DNA from: Pseudooceanicola sp050897975
GTDB taxonomy: Bacteria; Pseudomonadota; Alphaproteobacteria; Rhodobacterales; Rhodobacteraceae
Length of the DNA: 64,000 nucleotides
Assembly: GCF_050897975.1 (NCBI RefSeq)
Contig: NZ_JBPAXY010000003.1
Span: forward strand, 558,001-622,000
Direction of reading: 5' to 3'
Position 1 is the stretch's first letter; each line of letters begins with the position of its first letter. This document shows, in pieces, positions 1 to 8,519 of this stretch. The position numbers and the translations under genes are program-made. The notes under the pieces were generated by a model that was given only the letters and a program-made list of their open reading frames with translations, did not search any database and had not been told where the DNA came from.

Positions 1-49
1 GCTCAAGGCTCAAGGCTCAAGGCTCAAGGCTCAAGGCTCAAGGCTCAAG
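1..49. repeat. Heptanucleotide tandem repeat (GCTCAAG)x7
   Basis: Seven perfect consecutive copies of GCTCAAG start at the first base of the window, so the array may extend further left. It lies beyond the 3' end of rlmE and is not part of a credible gene. Arrays of this kind change length by polymerase slippage. Confidence 0.95.
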
Positions 50-163
50 AAAAGGCGCGAAACCTGAAGGACTAGTCGAGGGGCAAAAGCCGGAAAACCC
101 GAACCAGTCGGCCCCCGCCCGGCCGGGCGCAAGGGCCAAGGCACTGCGCCCGTCCGCCGAAGA

Positions 164-934
164 TCACCCCAGCGGGCCGGCCTCGGGGTCTTCGTCCGCC
201 TCCGCCTCCACCGGCGCGCCGCCCCGATACCCGGTGGCCACGACGAATTTCTCGGAACTGTCGGACCGCGACGAGGGCGGCTTCATGTGATGGACCTTGG
301 TGAACTTGCGCTTCAAGAGCTGCTGCAAATCCCCCTCGGCGCCGCCCGCCAGCACCTTGGCCACGAAGGTCCCGCCGGGGGCCAGCACGTCGAAGGCCAG
401 ATAGGCGGCGGCCTCGCACAGCGCGATGATCCGCAGGTGGTCGGTCTGCTTGTGCCCGGACGAGGCGGCGGCCATGTCCGACATCACCACATCGGCCTCG
501 CCGCCCAGCCATTCCTTCACCTGGTCATCGGCCCCGTCGCTCATGAAATCCAGCTGATGGATCTCGGCGCCGGGGATCGGGTCGACCTCTTGCAGATCGA
601 CGCCCAGGATCGTGCCCACGGCCTTGCCGCGCTTCTCGCCCAGGGCATTGACCCGCGGCACCGCCACCTGGATCCAGCCACCGGGGGCACAGCCCAGATC
701 GACCACCCGCGCGCCGGGCACGAGAAAGCGGAACTTGTCATCCAGCTCCATGATCTTGAAGGCGGCGCGGCCGCGATAGCCTTCGGCCCGGGCCCGCGCC
801 ACATAAGGGTCGTTCAGCTGCCGCTGCAACCAGCGGGTCGACGACAGCTTGCGGCCGCGCGCGGTCTTCACCTTCACGGTCAGATCCCGCTGGCCACGCC
901 CCGATGTATTCTTGCCGGTCGGTTTCTTGGCCAC
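164..934 (-). CDS. rlmE: 23S rRNA (uridine-2552 2'-O)-methyltransferase RlmE (FtsJ/RrmJ)
   Basis: Uses S-adenosylmethionine to methylate the 2'-OH of U2552 in the A-loop of 23S rRNA, a late step of 50S assembly in the cytoplasm. The 256-residue protein has a basic N-terminus, the SAM-binding motif DLGCAPGGW at residues 79-87, and the four expected catalytic residues K60, D153 (in MSDMAA), K193 (in FVAKVL) and E228 (in SEKF). The start is GTG; the conserved family N-terminus (MAKKPTGKNTSGRGQRD) begins there and no in-frame ATG fits better. It is slightly longer than E. coli RlmE (209 residues) because of the basic N-terminus and an acidic tail. It lies downstream of ppx/gppA on the same strand, a pairing common in Rhodobacterales, with an intergenic repeat between them. 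Confidence 0.95.
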   Translation of the reverse strand: MAKKPTGKNTSGRGQRDLTVKVKTARGRKLSSTRWLQRQLNDPYVARARAEGYRGRAAFKIMELDDKFRFLVPGARVVDLGCAPGGWIQVAVPRVNALGEKRGKAVGTILGVDLQEVDPIPGAEIHQLDFMSDGADDQVKEWLGGEADVVMSDMAAASSGHKQTDHLRIIALCEAAAYLAFDVLAPGGTFVAKVLAGGAEGDLQQLLKRKFTKVHHMKPPSSRSDSSEKFVVATGYRGGAPVEAEADEDPEAGPLG

Positions 935-942
935 GGCCCACC

Positions 943-1010
943 TCTTCTCATTGCCAAAAATATCCCGGGGGGAATCGCGGCCTGCCGCGACGGGGGGCAG
1001 CGCCCCCCTT
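943..1010 (+). repeat. Dispersed two-hairpin intergenic repeat, copy A
   Basis: It begins with the box TCTTCTCATTGCCAAAAA followed by TATCCC and a G run. Next come stem-loop 1 (TCGCGG-cctg-CCGCGA, 975-990) and stem-loop 2 (a G6 run paired with a C6 run, about 992-1008). Related copies lie near 25.9, 29.65, 29.8 and 52.95 kb. It sits between ppx/gppA and rlmE, in the opposite orientation to both genes. Confidence 0.8.
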
Positions 1011-1094
1011 CCCCCTTCGCAGGGAAGTTCCGCTTAGAATAGCAAAACCGCCCCGCTGTCAAAGGGGGCGGTTTCGGCCTTGGTCACCAGGGCC

Positions 1095-2207
1095 TCAGAA
1101 AGGCCCGTCCTCCAGCACGCCATCGGCGCTCATCTGGGCATAGAGCAGCCCCTCGCGCAGGCCCCGGTCGGCCACGCTCAGCCGGTCTGTGGGCCAGCAG
1201 CGCAGCAGCGCCTGCAAGATCGCGGCCCCCGACATGATCAGCGCCTGCCGGTCCTGACCGATGCGCGGATCGCGCCGGCGCCCCTCGGGGCCAGCCTCCA
1301 GATAGCCGCGGATCACCCGGTCGATCTGGTCGCTGGTCATGCGCAGCCCGTCCACCTTGGTCCGGTCATAGCGCTTCAGCCCCAGATGGCTGGCCGCCAC
1401 CGTAGTGACGGTGCCCGAGGTGCCGATGATCTGGAACCCCTCGCGGGCCTGTTCGTCCTTGTAGGGAGCGAACTCGGCCAGGCTCTCCTCGAAGAACCAG
1501 GACATCAGCGCGAAACGCGCGCTGTCATCCTCGACATCGCGAAACTGGTCGCGCAGGGTCGCCACGCCCAGAGGGACCGAGATCCAGTCCACCACCTTGG
1601 CGGCCGGGAACGGGCTTTCGGGCGGGTGAAACCCCGCGTGCAGCCGCATGATCGCCTTCGGCCGGTCACGCTGCGGCACCGAGGTCAGGTCGATCCAGAC
1701 AAGCTCCGTCGAGCCGCCGCCGATGTCCACCACCAGCAGTTGCTCGGTCCGGGTCGAGACCAGCGGCGCGCAGGAAATGACCGCCAGACGGGCCTCTTCC
1801 TCGGGCTCTATGATCTCAAGCTTCAGACCGGTTTCCCGCCGCACCTGGTGGATGAAGTTCTTCGCATTGCAGGCCCGCCGACAGGCTTCGGTGGCCACCA
1901 GGCGCATATGCGTCACCTTGTGGCGCTGAAGCTTCTGCTTGCAGATCCGCATGGCCTGCACCGTGCGCGCCATGGAAGAGCGCGACAGCCGACCAGAGCG
2001 TTCGAGCCCGGAGCCGAGCTGAACGGATTTCGAAAAACTGTCGACCACATGGAATTGAGAACCCTTGGGCTGGGCGATCAACATGCGACAGCTATTTGTG
2101 CCCAGGTCCAGCGCAGCATAGAGCTCCGCCGGGTCTGGGGCGTTGGATGCGGGGCCTTCGACCGGTTTCGGGAATGCGCCCGCACCTTTGGGACGCCTGG
2201 GCGCCAT
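1095..2207 (-). CDS. Ppx/GppA family exopolyphosphatase / pppGpp phosphohydrolase
   Basis: Member of the ASKHA-fold Ppx/GppA family, which removes terminal phosphate from inorganic polyphosphate or converts pppGpp to ppGpp. The 370-residue protein has the phosphate-1 loop DLGTNSCRMLI at residues 34-44, the phosphate-2 loop DIGGGSTELV at 161-170, and a GTSGTVTT motif further on. It lacks the extra C-terminal HD domain of long enterobacterial Ppx/GppA, as is usual in alphaproteobacteria. A GGAGG ribosome-binding site lies 9 bases before the ATG. Which substrate it prefers cannot be told from sequence. The window also holds a polyphosphate kinase 2 near 47.6 kb, making polyphosphate a plausible substrate. 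Confidence 0.9.
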   Translation of the reverse strand: MAPRRPKGAGAFPKPVEGPASNAPDPAELYAALDLGTNSCRMLIAQPKGSQFHVVDSFSKSVQLGSGLERSGRLSRSSMARTVQAMRICKQKLQRHKVTHMRLVATEACRRACNAKNFIHQVRRETGLKLEIIEPEEEARLAVISCAPLVSTRTEQLLVVDIGGGSTELVWIDLTSVPQRDRPKAIMRLHAGFHPPESPFPAAKVVDWISVPLGVATLRDQFRDVEDDSARFALMSWFFEESLAEFAPYKDEQAREGFQIIGTSGTVTTVAASHLGLKRYDRTKVDGLRMTSDQIDRVIRGYLEAGPEGRRRDPRIGQDRQALIMSGAAILQALLRCWPTDRLSVADRGLREGLLYAQMSADGVLEDGPF

Positions 2208-2619
2208 CTTTGCGCCCTCCTATATCGTGTTGAGAATGAAGGTAGTGCTTTGGCCCCCGGCGCGCAAGATGCTTGCTCACCCGGCCGTGATCACGCCGTG
2301 GGGTCGGGACCGGGACGCGCGCGTCGCCGGACAGCAGAAAAACAAGGCGCCGCAATCATCTATGCGCTTGCGCACAGCCAGCGCTCACATTTCATTGATG
2401 CGCGCTTCAGCGCACGCCCCCTTGGGTCGATCCGCACAGCGGCACGCCCGGGCGCGCCGCCCCGGGGCTGCGGCCCGACCGGGCGAAGGCGCCGCCCTCG
2501 ACCTGGTCCCGACCCGTCCAGGCGGGCGCAGAGGTCGCATTCCCGCGCTTGCAGGTCGCGCCCCGGCAGGCCCGCCCCCGCGCCTCTGGCAGAGTTGAGG
2601 GATCACAGGGAGGGCCCCC
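2208..2619. promoter_or_regulatory. 412-base intergenic region between divergent genes
   Basis: No convincing gene is seen here. The region must carry the leftward promoter for ppx/gppA and the rightward promoter for the C1 cluster starting at 2620. The left edge holds the GGAGG site of ppx/gppA and an AT-rich stretch (tcctatatcgtg). The right edge holds an AGGGAGGG ribosome-binding site. Long open frames through the middle have arginine- and alanine-rich nonsense composition and no start signals. Confidence 0.5.
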
Positions 2620-2922
2620 ATGCCGCAGCTTACCATCCTCTACTGGCGCGACATGCCGGCCCAGGTTCTGGTCGGGCGCGGCCGCCGCGCCGCCAAGGCG
2701 CCCCTGCCCGAACGCTTCGAGCAGGCCATCGACCGCGCCGCCATGGCCACCGGCCTGACCGGCACCGACGCCTATCTGGCCGCCTGGCGCAAGGGCGAGC
2801 CGGTCGAGGTCGAAGGCGATCCACAACAGGTCGCAGATGACGCAATCGCCCGGCTCGACGCCGAATACGATCAGGACAGACTCAAGACCCTTATCGCCAA
2901 CGGCGGCCACGCGCCCGCCTGA
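2620..2922 (+). CDS. Small 'virulence factor' family protein (PF13769-like)
   Basis: A 100-residue cytoplasmic protein beginning MPQLTILYWRDMPAQV. It resembles the short alphaproteobacterial proteins labelled 'virulence factor' that sit beside methylene-THF reductase-like and corrinoid methyltransferase genes; the label is historical and no virulence role is implied. It has no signal peptide or membrane segment. The middle (AWRKGEPVEVEGDPQQVA) is charged and the C-terminus helical. A strong AGGGAGGG site precedes the ATG, and the stop codon overlaps an in-frame ATG of the next gene (TGATG), which indicates co-transcription. Its biochemical role is unknown; the context suggests a part in one-carbon or methyl transfer. 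Confidence 0.8.
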   Translation: MPQLTILYWRDMPAQVLVGRGRRAAKAPLPERFEQAIDRAAMATGLTGTDAYLAAWRKGEPVEVEGDPQQVADDAIARLDAEYDQDRLKTLIANGGHAPA

Positions 2923-2966
2923 TGCCAACCCCGGGGCGCCGCGCCGCCCCCAATGCGGAGCTGCCC

Positions 2967-3881
2967 ATGGCCCTCCTTCCCTTCCGTCGCAAAGAGGCCC
3001 CCGGCCCCTCGGGCGATCTCTCCGCCATTCTGTCGGGCTATTCGATCGAGGTGATGCCCCGCACCGCCGCCAAGATCGACGATTTCAAGGCGCTGCTGCC
3101 TGCGGGCACCCGGGTCTATATCGCCCATATCGAAGGTACCCCGATTGACGAGATGGTGGCCACCGCTGCCCGTCTGGCCGATGACGGTTTCGACGTCATG
3201 CCGCATTTCCCGGCCCGCATCATCGCTGATGCCCGGGTGCTGGAAGACTGGATCGCCCGCTACCAGGCCGAGGCCGGGGTGACCCAGGCGCTGCTGCTGG
3301 CCGGTGGCGTGGCCAAGCCCCATGGCGACTTCCACTGTTCCATGCAGCTGCTGGAAACCGGCCTCTTCGACCGCGCGGGTTTCACCAGGCTGCATGTGGC
3401 GGGCCACCCCGAGGGCAATCTGGACATCGACCCCGACGGCTCGGACCGCGCGGTGATGGAGGCGCTGCGCTGGAAACAGGCCTTTGCCGAACGGACCGAC
3501 GCACAGATGGCCATGGCGACGCAGTTCGCCTTCGACGCCGCCCCGGTGCTGGCCTGGTCGCGGCGCCTGCGCGACGAGGGGATCACCCTGCCCGTCCACC
3601 TGGGCATCGCCGGTCCGGCCAAGTTGCAGACCCTGATCAAGTTCGCCGTGGCCTGCGGTGTCGGCCCCTCGCTGAAGGTGCTGCAAAAGCGCGCGCTGGA
3701 CGTGACCAAGCTGATGCTGCCCTACGAGCCGGTCGAGATCCTGTCGGATCTCTCGGCCACCGCCGACCTGGGGCTGATCGAACAGATCCACATCTTCCCG
3801 CTGGGCGGCATCCGTGCCTCGGCCGACTTCGCCGCCCGCCACGGCGCAGGCCAGCAGGCCCCCGTCCAGGCCGAGGCCTGA
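2967..3881 (+). CDS. Methylenetetrahydrofolate reductase-family protein
   Basis: A 304-residue TIM-barrel protein of the MetF superfamily, which reduces 5,10-methylene-THF to 5-methyl-THF with FAD. Recognisable stretches are YIAHIEGTPIDEMV, MPHFPARII, LLLAGGVAKPHGDF and LHVAGHPEGN, as in the divergent MTHFR-like proteins of alphaproteobacterial methylotrophic or betaine-demethylation clusters. I prefer ATG 2967 because a GGAG lies about 8 bases upstream. ATG 2922, overlapping the preceding stop, would add 15 residues of low-complexity sequence. The next gene is a methyl-THF:corrinoid methyltransferase. The pair probably moves methyl groups between THF and a corrinoid protein, possibly running in the oxidative direction. 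No corrinoid-protein gene lies next to them. Confidence 0.85.
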   Translation: MALLPFRRKEAPGPSGDLSAILSGYSIEVMPRTAAKIDDFKALLPAGTRVYIAHIEGTPIDEMVATAARLADDGFDVMPHFPARIIADARVLEDWIARYQAEAGVTQALLLAGGVAKPHGDFHCSMQLLETGLFDRAGFTRLHVAGHPEGNLDIDPDGSDRAVMEALRWKQAFAERTDAQMAMATQFAFDAAPVLAWSRRLRDEGITLPVHLGIAGPAKLQTLIKFAVACGVGPSLKVLQKRALDVTKLMLPYEPVEILSDLSATADLGLIEQIHIFPLGGIRASADFAARHGAGQQAPVQAEA

Positions 3882-3957
3882 CCTCTTTCCGGGCCGTTTC
3901 GGCGGCCCGGCCAGCCAAGACAGACGTGTTCTCGCGTGCTTTTCAAAGGGGGATCTC

Positions 3958-4917
3958 ATGACCCGCACGACACTGGAATCGGCCACCAAGACGGTCACCA
4001 TCGGCTTTGACGAGCCCTTCTGCGTGATCGGAGAGCGCATCAACCCCACGGGCCGCAAGAAACTGGCGGCCGAGCTGGAGGCGGGCGATTTCTCGACCGT
4101 CGAGAAGGACGCGCTGGAACAGGTCGCCTGCGGCGCGGCGGTGCTCGATATCAACGCGGGCGTGGTCTACAACTCGAACCCCAACCCGAACGAGACCGAA
4201 CCGCCGCTGATGCGCGACATCGTCACCCTGGTGCAGGGGCTGGTCGATGTGCCGCTGTGCATCGACAGTTCGGTCCCCGCCGCGCTGGAGGCCGGTCTGG
4301 CCGCCGCCAAGGGCCGCCCGCTGGTGAACTCGGTCACCGGCGAAGAGGACCGGCTCGAACTGGTGCTGCCGCTGATCAAGAAATACAACGTGCCGGTGGT
4401 GGCGATCTCGAACGACGATACCGGCATTTCCGAGGATCCCGAGGTGCGCTTTGCCGTCGCCAAGAAGATCGTCGAACGCGCCGCCGATTACGGCATCCCG
4501 GCCCATGACATCGTGGTCGATCCGCTGGTCATGCCCGTGGGCGCCATGGCCACCGCCGGGCGCCAGGTGTTCGAGCTGGTCCGCAAGCTGCGCGACGAGC
4601 TGGGGGTGAACACCACCTGCGGCGCCTCCAACATCTCTTTCGGCCTGCCGCATCGCCACGGGGTCAACGCCGCCTTCCTGCCCATGGCCATTGCCTCGGG
4701 CATGACCTCGGCGATCATGAACCCGGTGCGCCAGGTCGAGATGGAGGCGGTGAAGGCCGCCAACCTGCTGATGAATGCCGACCCGAACGGCGGCGAGTGG
4801 ATCCGGTTTTCGCGCGTCGTCGATGCGGTGGCCGAGGGGGCAACCTTCGCCGAGGCCGCCCAGGCCAGCGCCAGTGCCGGTTCCGGCCGGGGCGCCCGCC
4901 GACGTCGCCGGGGCTGA
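3958..4917 (+). CDS. Methyltetrahydrofolate:corrinoid methyltransferase (MtrH/MtgA-like, pterin-binding fold)
   Basis: A 319-residue pterin-binding TIM barrel like the MetH methyl-THF domain and the glycine-betaine enzyme MtgA. It starts MTRTTLESATKTVTIGFDE; the hallmark GERINPTGRKK is near residues 24-34. Other family motifs are VLDINAG, PLCIDSSVPAALEAGL, NSVTGEE and TCGASNISFGLPHR. It transfers a methyl group between 5-methyl-THF and a cob(I)alamin-bearing protein. The tail (ASASAGSGRGARRRRRG) is low-complexity and basic and probably disordered. It follows the MTHFR-like gene after 76 bases with a GGGGGA site. The cluster ends here at a rho-independent terminator. Full clusters normally also carry a corrinoid protein, a RamA/ASKHA activator and a substrate methyltransferase, none of which is seen. 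Confidence 0.9.
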   Translation: MTRTTLESATKTVTIGFDEPFCVIGERINPTGRKKLAAELEAGDFSTVEKDALEQVACGAAVLDINAGVVYNSNPNPNETEPPLMRDIVTLVQGLVDVPLCIDSSVPAALEAGLAAAKGRPLVNSVTGEEDRLELVLPLIKKYNVPVVAISNDDTGISEDPEVRFAVAKKIVERAADYGIPAHDIVVDPLVMPVGAMATAGRQVFELVRKLRDELGVNTTCGASNISFGLPHRHGVNAAFLPMAIASGMTSAIMNPVRQVEMEAVKAANLLMNADPNGGEWIRFSRVVDAVAEGATFAEAAQASASAGSGRGARRRRRG

Positions 4918-4987
4918 CCCCCACACCCCGCTTCGAGGCCCCTCCGGCGCGCTCCCTCCGCGCCCGGGCGCGTGCCCCTCGCGCCCT

Positions 4988-5020
4988 GCCCCGCACCGGT
5001 TCCCTCCGGGCGGGGCTTTT
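4988..5020 (+). terminator. Rho-independent terminator of the C1 cluster
   Basis: GCCCCGC (4988-4994) pairs with GCGGGGC (5010-5016) around a 15-base loop and is followed directly by TTTT. The rest of the gap to the che operon (about 195 bases) is AT-richer and presumably carries the che promoter; I cannot place it confidently. Confidence 0.75.
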
Positions 5021-5214
5021 CATTTAAGTCTATTTTTCAGCGACTTCTTCCTGCACCAGCCGCCGCAATCGCGGCCGGGCCCGGAAAAAGCGCGGCAAAG
5101 CCAGCACCGCGTAACTTCGTCTTAACGGGGCCAGCCCTATCACCATCGTGACGCAATGGAACGATGGGAGAACGGCATGGAAACGCTCCGCCTTGTGACC
5201 CGCGGCAGGTGGCC

Positions 5215-5490
5215 ATGACTGAGCCGCTGGTCCTGCAACCGAAACTGGATCTGCCCGCCGCCGCCCCGCTGGCGGAGGAACTGCGCGCGCGGCTGGACGG
5301 GGATGTGGTCCTTGACGGCGCCCAGGTCACCCAGGTCGGCGCCCTGTGCCTTCAGGTGCTGCTGTCGGCGGCCACCTCGCTGCGGGCCAAGGGGCACGCG
5401 CTGTCGTTGACCAATGTCAGCGACAAGGTGATCGAACAGCTGGCGCAGATGGGGTTCTCGCCCGAAAGCCTGGCGGAGGGGCGCGGATGA
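5215..5490 (+). CDS. STAS-domain protein, first gene of the chemotaxis operon
   Basis: A 91-residue single STAS-domain protein (sulfate transporter / anti-sigma antagonist fold). It starts MTEPLVLQPKLDLP and shows the strand-helix pattern with the small-residue turn (VLDGAQVTQVGALCLQVL) where antagonists carry a phosphorylatable serine or threonine. Here the equivalent position appears to be the QVG turn with no clear serine, so phosphorylation is doubtful. I chose ATG 5215, preceded by AGGTGG; an in-frame ATG at 5164 would add 17 poorly conserved residues. Its stop overlaps the cheY start (ATGA), so the two are translationally coupled. STAS-cheY-cheA-cheW-cheR is a frequent order in this group. 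It may scaffold or modulate CheA, but this is inference. Confidence 0.85.
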   Translation: MTEPLVLQPKLDLPAAAPLAEELRARLDGDVVLDGAQVTQVGALCLQVLLSAATSLRAKGHALSLTNVSDKVIEQLAQMGFSPESLAEGRG

Positions 5491-5852
5491 CCATGAAAGT
5501 CCTCGCGGTGGATGACAGCCGCACGATGCGGGACATGATCCGCATGGCGCTGATGCCCGCCGGGATCGACGTGCACCTTGCCGAAGACGGTGTGCACGGG
5601 ATCGAGGTGCTGGCGGGGCTGGGCCCCGACGCCATCATCACCGACATCAACATGCCGCGGATGGATGGCTTCGGCTTCATCGACGCCGTTCGCGAACAGG
5701 ACGAACACCGCGCGACGCCGATCCTAGTGCTGACCACCGAAAGCGCGCCCGAGCTGAAGATGCGCGCCAGAGAGGCCGGGGCCACGGGCTGGATCGTCAA
5801 ACCCTTCGACCCCGCGAAACTCGTCAAGGCCCTTCAAATGGTCGCCGGATAA
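5487..5852 (+). CDS. cheY: Chemotaxis response regulator CheY (first copy)
   Basis: A 121-residue single receiver domain. The acidic pocket is in VDDS (D9, D10), the phospho-acceptor aspartate is D53 in ITDINMPRMDG, the switch threonine is in LVLTTES, and the conserved lysine lies in WIVKPFDP. No output domain, so it acts by binding a partner when phosphorylated by CheA. The start overlaps the STAS stop codon; a second ATG two codons later could also serve. A GGAGG lies 8-10 bases upstream. With a second receiver at 9396 the operon encodes two CheY proteins. In alphaproteobacteria one of the two often acts as a phosphate sink rather than as the motor-binding form; which is which cannot be told here. 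Confidence 0.93.
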   Translation: MTMKVLAVDDSRTMRDMIRMALMPAGIDVHLAEDGVHGIEVLAGLGPDAIITDINMPRMDGFGFIDAVREQDEHRATPILVLTTESAPELKMRAREAGATGWIVKPFDPAKLVKALQMVAG

Positions 5853-5866
5853 GAGGAGGGCCAGCT

Positions 5867-8068
5867 ATGTCCGATCAGAACGACCCGATGGCGGAAATCC
5901 GCGCCTCCTTCTTCATCGAATGTGAAGAGCTGCTGGAGGCCTTGCAGGATGGCCTGCAAGAGATGGACGAAGCCGAAGACGGCGAAGGCGATTCCGAGAC
6001 GATCAACGTCGTCTTCCGCGCTGTCCATTCGATCAAGGGCGGCGCCGGGGCCTTCGGGCTGGAGGCGCTGGTGCGCTTTGCCCACCGCTACGAGACCGTT
6101 CTGGACGAGGTGCGCAACGGCAGCCTGCATCCCGACAGCGACGCGATGAAGCTGTTCTTCCTGGCCGCCGACCACCTGTCGGACCTGGTGCGCGCCTGCC
6201 GGGACGAGACCCCCATCCCCGAGGAAACCAGCGAAGAGCTTTTGACCCGGCTGGATGCCCTGCTGGGCGACGAGGGCGGCGCCGAAGAGGTGGAACCGGA
6301 GGATTTCCAGCCCATGGGGCTGAGCCTGTCGCTGGACCTGCCCGACCTCGACGCGCCCACGGCCAACCGCTATCTGATCCGCTTCAAGCCCGAGCAAGAG
6401 CTTTTCGCCACCGGCAACGAGCCCTTGATGCTGCTGCGCAATCTCTGTGACCTGGGCACCTCCTCGGTCACCTGCAACCTGGCCGAGCTGCCCCCGCTGG
6501 AGGATCTGGCGCCCGAGACGCCCTATATCGAATGGCATATCGCGCTTGAGACCGAGGCGGCAGAGCCCGAGATCCGCGATATCTTCGAATTCGTCGATGG
6601 ACTGTGCGAGATCGAGATCACCGCCGAGGGCGGCACAGCTGCCTCCGAGACGGAAGAGGACGAAGACGCCCCCGAAGCCGAAGAGGCGCCCGCCGACGAG
6701 GCGGAGGAGGCAGAGGGCGACGAGACGCCCTCCGCCCCGCCCGAGCAGGCCACGCCTGCCGCAGCCGGCCCCCCGGCCCCGCCGCGCAAGCCCGGCGACA
6801 AGGAGGCGGCGAAGGACGGCGGCGAGCCGCGCAAGGGCGGACAGGCGGCGGCCAAATCCGTGGTGCGGGTCGATCTGGAACGCATCGAACGGCTGGTCAA
6901 TCTGGTGGGCGAGCTGGTGATCAATCAGGCCATGCTAAGCCAAAGCCTGGACGAGGCCGGCCTGTCGCCCCATTCCGACGCGATGAACGGGTTGGAGGAA
7001 TTCCAACGCCTGACCCGCGACATCCAGGACAGCGTGATGATGATCCGCGCCCAGCCGGTGAAGTCGCTGTTCCAGCGCATGTCGCGCATCGTGCGCGAGG
7101 CCTCGGCGGCGGTCGACAAGGACGTGCGCCTGGTCACCGAAGGCGAAGGCACCGAGGTCGACAAGACGGTCATCGAACGCCTCTCCGATCCGCTGACCCA
7201 TATGATCCGTAACGCCGTGGACCACGGGTTGGAAAGCGCCGCCGACCGCGAAAGCGCGGGCAAATCCCGGGCCGGAACGGTGACCCTGACCGCCGCCCAC
7301 CGCTCGGGCCGGGTGATCATCGAGGTGGCCGATGACGGCGCCGGGATCAACCGAAAACGCGTGCAGGAGATCGCCGTCAACAAGGGGCTGATCCCGCCCG
7401 AGACGCAGCTGACCGACAGCGAGATCGACAACCTGCTGTTCCTGCCCGGCTTCTCGACCGCCAAGACCGTGTCGAACCTTTCGGGGCGCGGCGTGGGCAT
7501 GGATGTGGTGAAAACCGCGATCCAGGGGCTGGGGGGACGGATCTCGATCACCTCGGAACCGGGCAAGGGCACGACCTTCTCGATCAGCCTGCCGCTGACC
7601 CTGGCGGTGCTGGACGGGATGGTGGTCAATGTCGCGGGCGAGACGCTGGTGCTGCCGCTGAACGTGGTGGTGGAAACCCTGTCGCTGGGCCCCGACGACG
7701 TGCAGATGCTGCGCCCCGGCCATTACGTGGTGCGGGTGCGCGGCGGCTTCGTGCCGCTTTACGATCTGGGGGTCATGCTGGGTTACCGCCATCAGCGCAA
7801 GACCGGCGAAGGGGCCATCGTGCTGTTGATCGTGCTGGAGGACAGCACCCGCGCCGCCCTGGTGATCGACGGCATCCAAGACCAGCGCCAGGTGGTGATC
7901 AAGGGTCTGGACGACAGTTTCTACCGTGCCCCCGGCATCGCCGCGGCAACGATCCTGGGGGATGGACAGATCGCGCTGATCCTCGACCCGGCGGATGTGA
8001 TTGCCGGGATGGGGCATATGCGCGGTGCCGATCTCATGCTTTCGGAAAGGATGATCGTCAATGAGTGA
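5867..8068 (+). CDS. cheA: Chemotaxis histidine kinase CheA
   Basis: A 733-residue hybrid-free CheA. The HPt (P1) domain occupies about residues 1-105 with phospho-histidine H54 in VHSIKGGAGAFG. A P2-like region lies at about 150-245, followed by an acidic, proline- and alanine-rich linker (about 245-320). The dimerisation helices start at VVRVDLERIERLVNLVGEL. The ATP lid motifs are the N box (MIRNAVDHGLE), G1 (DDGAGINR), the F box (FLPGFSTAK) and G2 (GRGVGMDVV). The C-terminus is a CheW-like P5 domain. It phosphorylates the CheY proteins in response to receptor state at the membrane or in cytoplasmic arrays. Its 3' end overlaps cheW by 8 bases. All catalytic motifs are intact. Confidence 0.97.
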   Translation: MSDQNDPMAEIRASFFIECEELLEALQDGLQEMDEAEDGEGDSETINVVFRAVHSIKGGAGAFGLEALVRFAHRYETVLDEVRNGSLHPDSDAMKLFFLAADHLSDLVRACRDETPIPEETSEELLTRLDALLGDEGGAEEVEPEDFQPMGLSLSLDLPDLDAPTANRYLIRFKPEQELFATGNEPLMLLRNLCDLGTSSVTCNLAELPPLEDLAPETPYIEWHIALETEAAEPEIRDIFEFVDGLCEIEITAEGGTAASETEEDEDAPEAEEAPADEAEEAEGDETPSAPPEQATPAAAGPPAPPRKPGDKEAAKDGGEPRKGGQAAAKSVVRVDLERIERLVNLVGELVINQAMLSQSLDEAGLSPHSDAMNGLEEFQRLTRDIQDSVMMIRAQPVKSLFQRMSRIVREASAAVDKDVRLVTEGEGTEVDKTVIERLSDPLTHMIRNAVDHGLESAADRESAGKSRAGTVTLTAAHRSGRVIIEVADDGAGINRKRVQEIAVNKGLIPPETQLTDSEIDNLLFLPGFSTAKTVSNLSGRGVGMDVVKTAIQGLGGRISITSEPGKGTTFSISLPLTLAVLDGMVVNVAGETLVLPLNVVVETLSLGPDDVQMLRPGHYVVRVRGGFVPLYDLGVMLGYRHQRKTGEGAIVLLIVLEDSTRAALVIDGIQDQRQVVIKGLDDSFYRAPGIAAATILGDGQIALILDPADVIAGMGHMRGADLMLSERMIVNE

Positions 8069-8519
8069 ACAGGGCCAAAACAACGACCTGGAACTGCTGA
8101 CCTTCCGGGTCGCGGATCAGGAATATTCGCTGGACATCATGTCGGTACGCGAGATCCGCGGCTGGACCCGCACGACGCCGATGCCCCATGCCCCCGACTA
8201 CATGCGCGGCGTGATCAACCTGCGCGGGACGGTCCTGCCGGTGATGGACCTGGCGCGACGGCTGAACCTGCCCAGCCAGGAAACCAATGATCGTAACGTG
8301 ATCATCGTGGTCAACCTGAACGGCACCCTGACCGGGCTGCTGGTGGATGCGGTGTCGGACATCGTCGCCATCACCGAGGATGACTTGCAACCGCCGCCGG
8401 ATATCTCGTCGGATCCGCATATGTCCGTTGTCCGCTCTCTCACCGTCATCGACGACCGCATGATCCGCGTTCTGGATCTGCGCGCCGTCGTGCCGGTTTC
8501 CAGTGACGAGGTCGCATGA
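8061..8519 (+). CDS. cheW: Chemotaxis adaptor CheW
   Basis: A 152-residue single CheW domain linking receptors to CheA. The signature strands are present: LLTFRVADQEYSLDIMSVREI, the RGVINLRGTVLPVMDL stretch near residues 52-68, and GLLVDAVSDIV. The C-terminal part carries the RVLDLRAVV strand. The start overlaps the end of cheA and the stop overlaps the cheR start, so cheA-cheW-cheR form one translationally coupled block. The length is typical. Confidence 0.96.
   Translation: MSEQGQNNDLELLTFRVADQEYSLDIMSVREIRGWTRTTPMPHAPDYMRGVINLRGTVLPVMDLARRLNLPSQETNDRNVIIVVNLNGTLTGLLVDAVSDIVAITEDDLQPPPDISSDPHMSVVRSLTVIDDRMIRVLDLRAVVPVSSDEVA

Noticed and set aside
2620..2922. A true virulence determinant
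   Set aside because: The family name is historical; the gene sits in a one-carbon cluster and has no secretion or toxin features.
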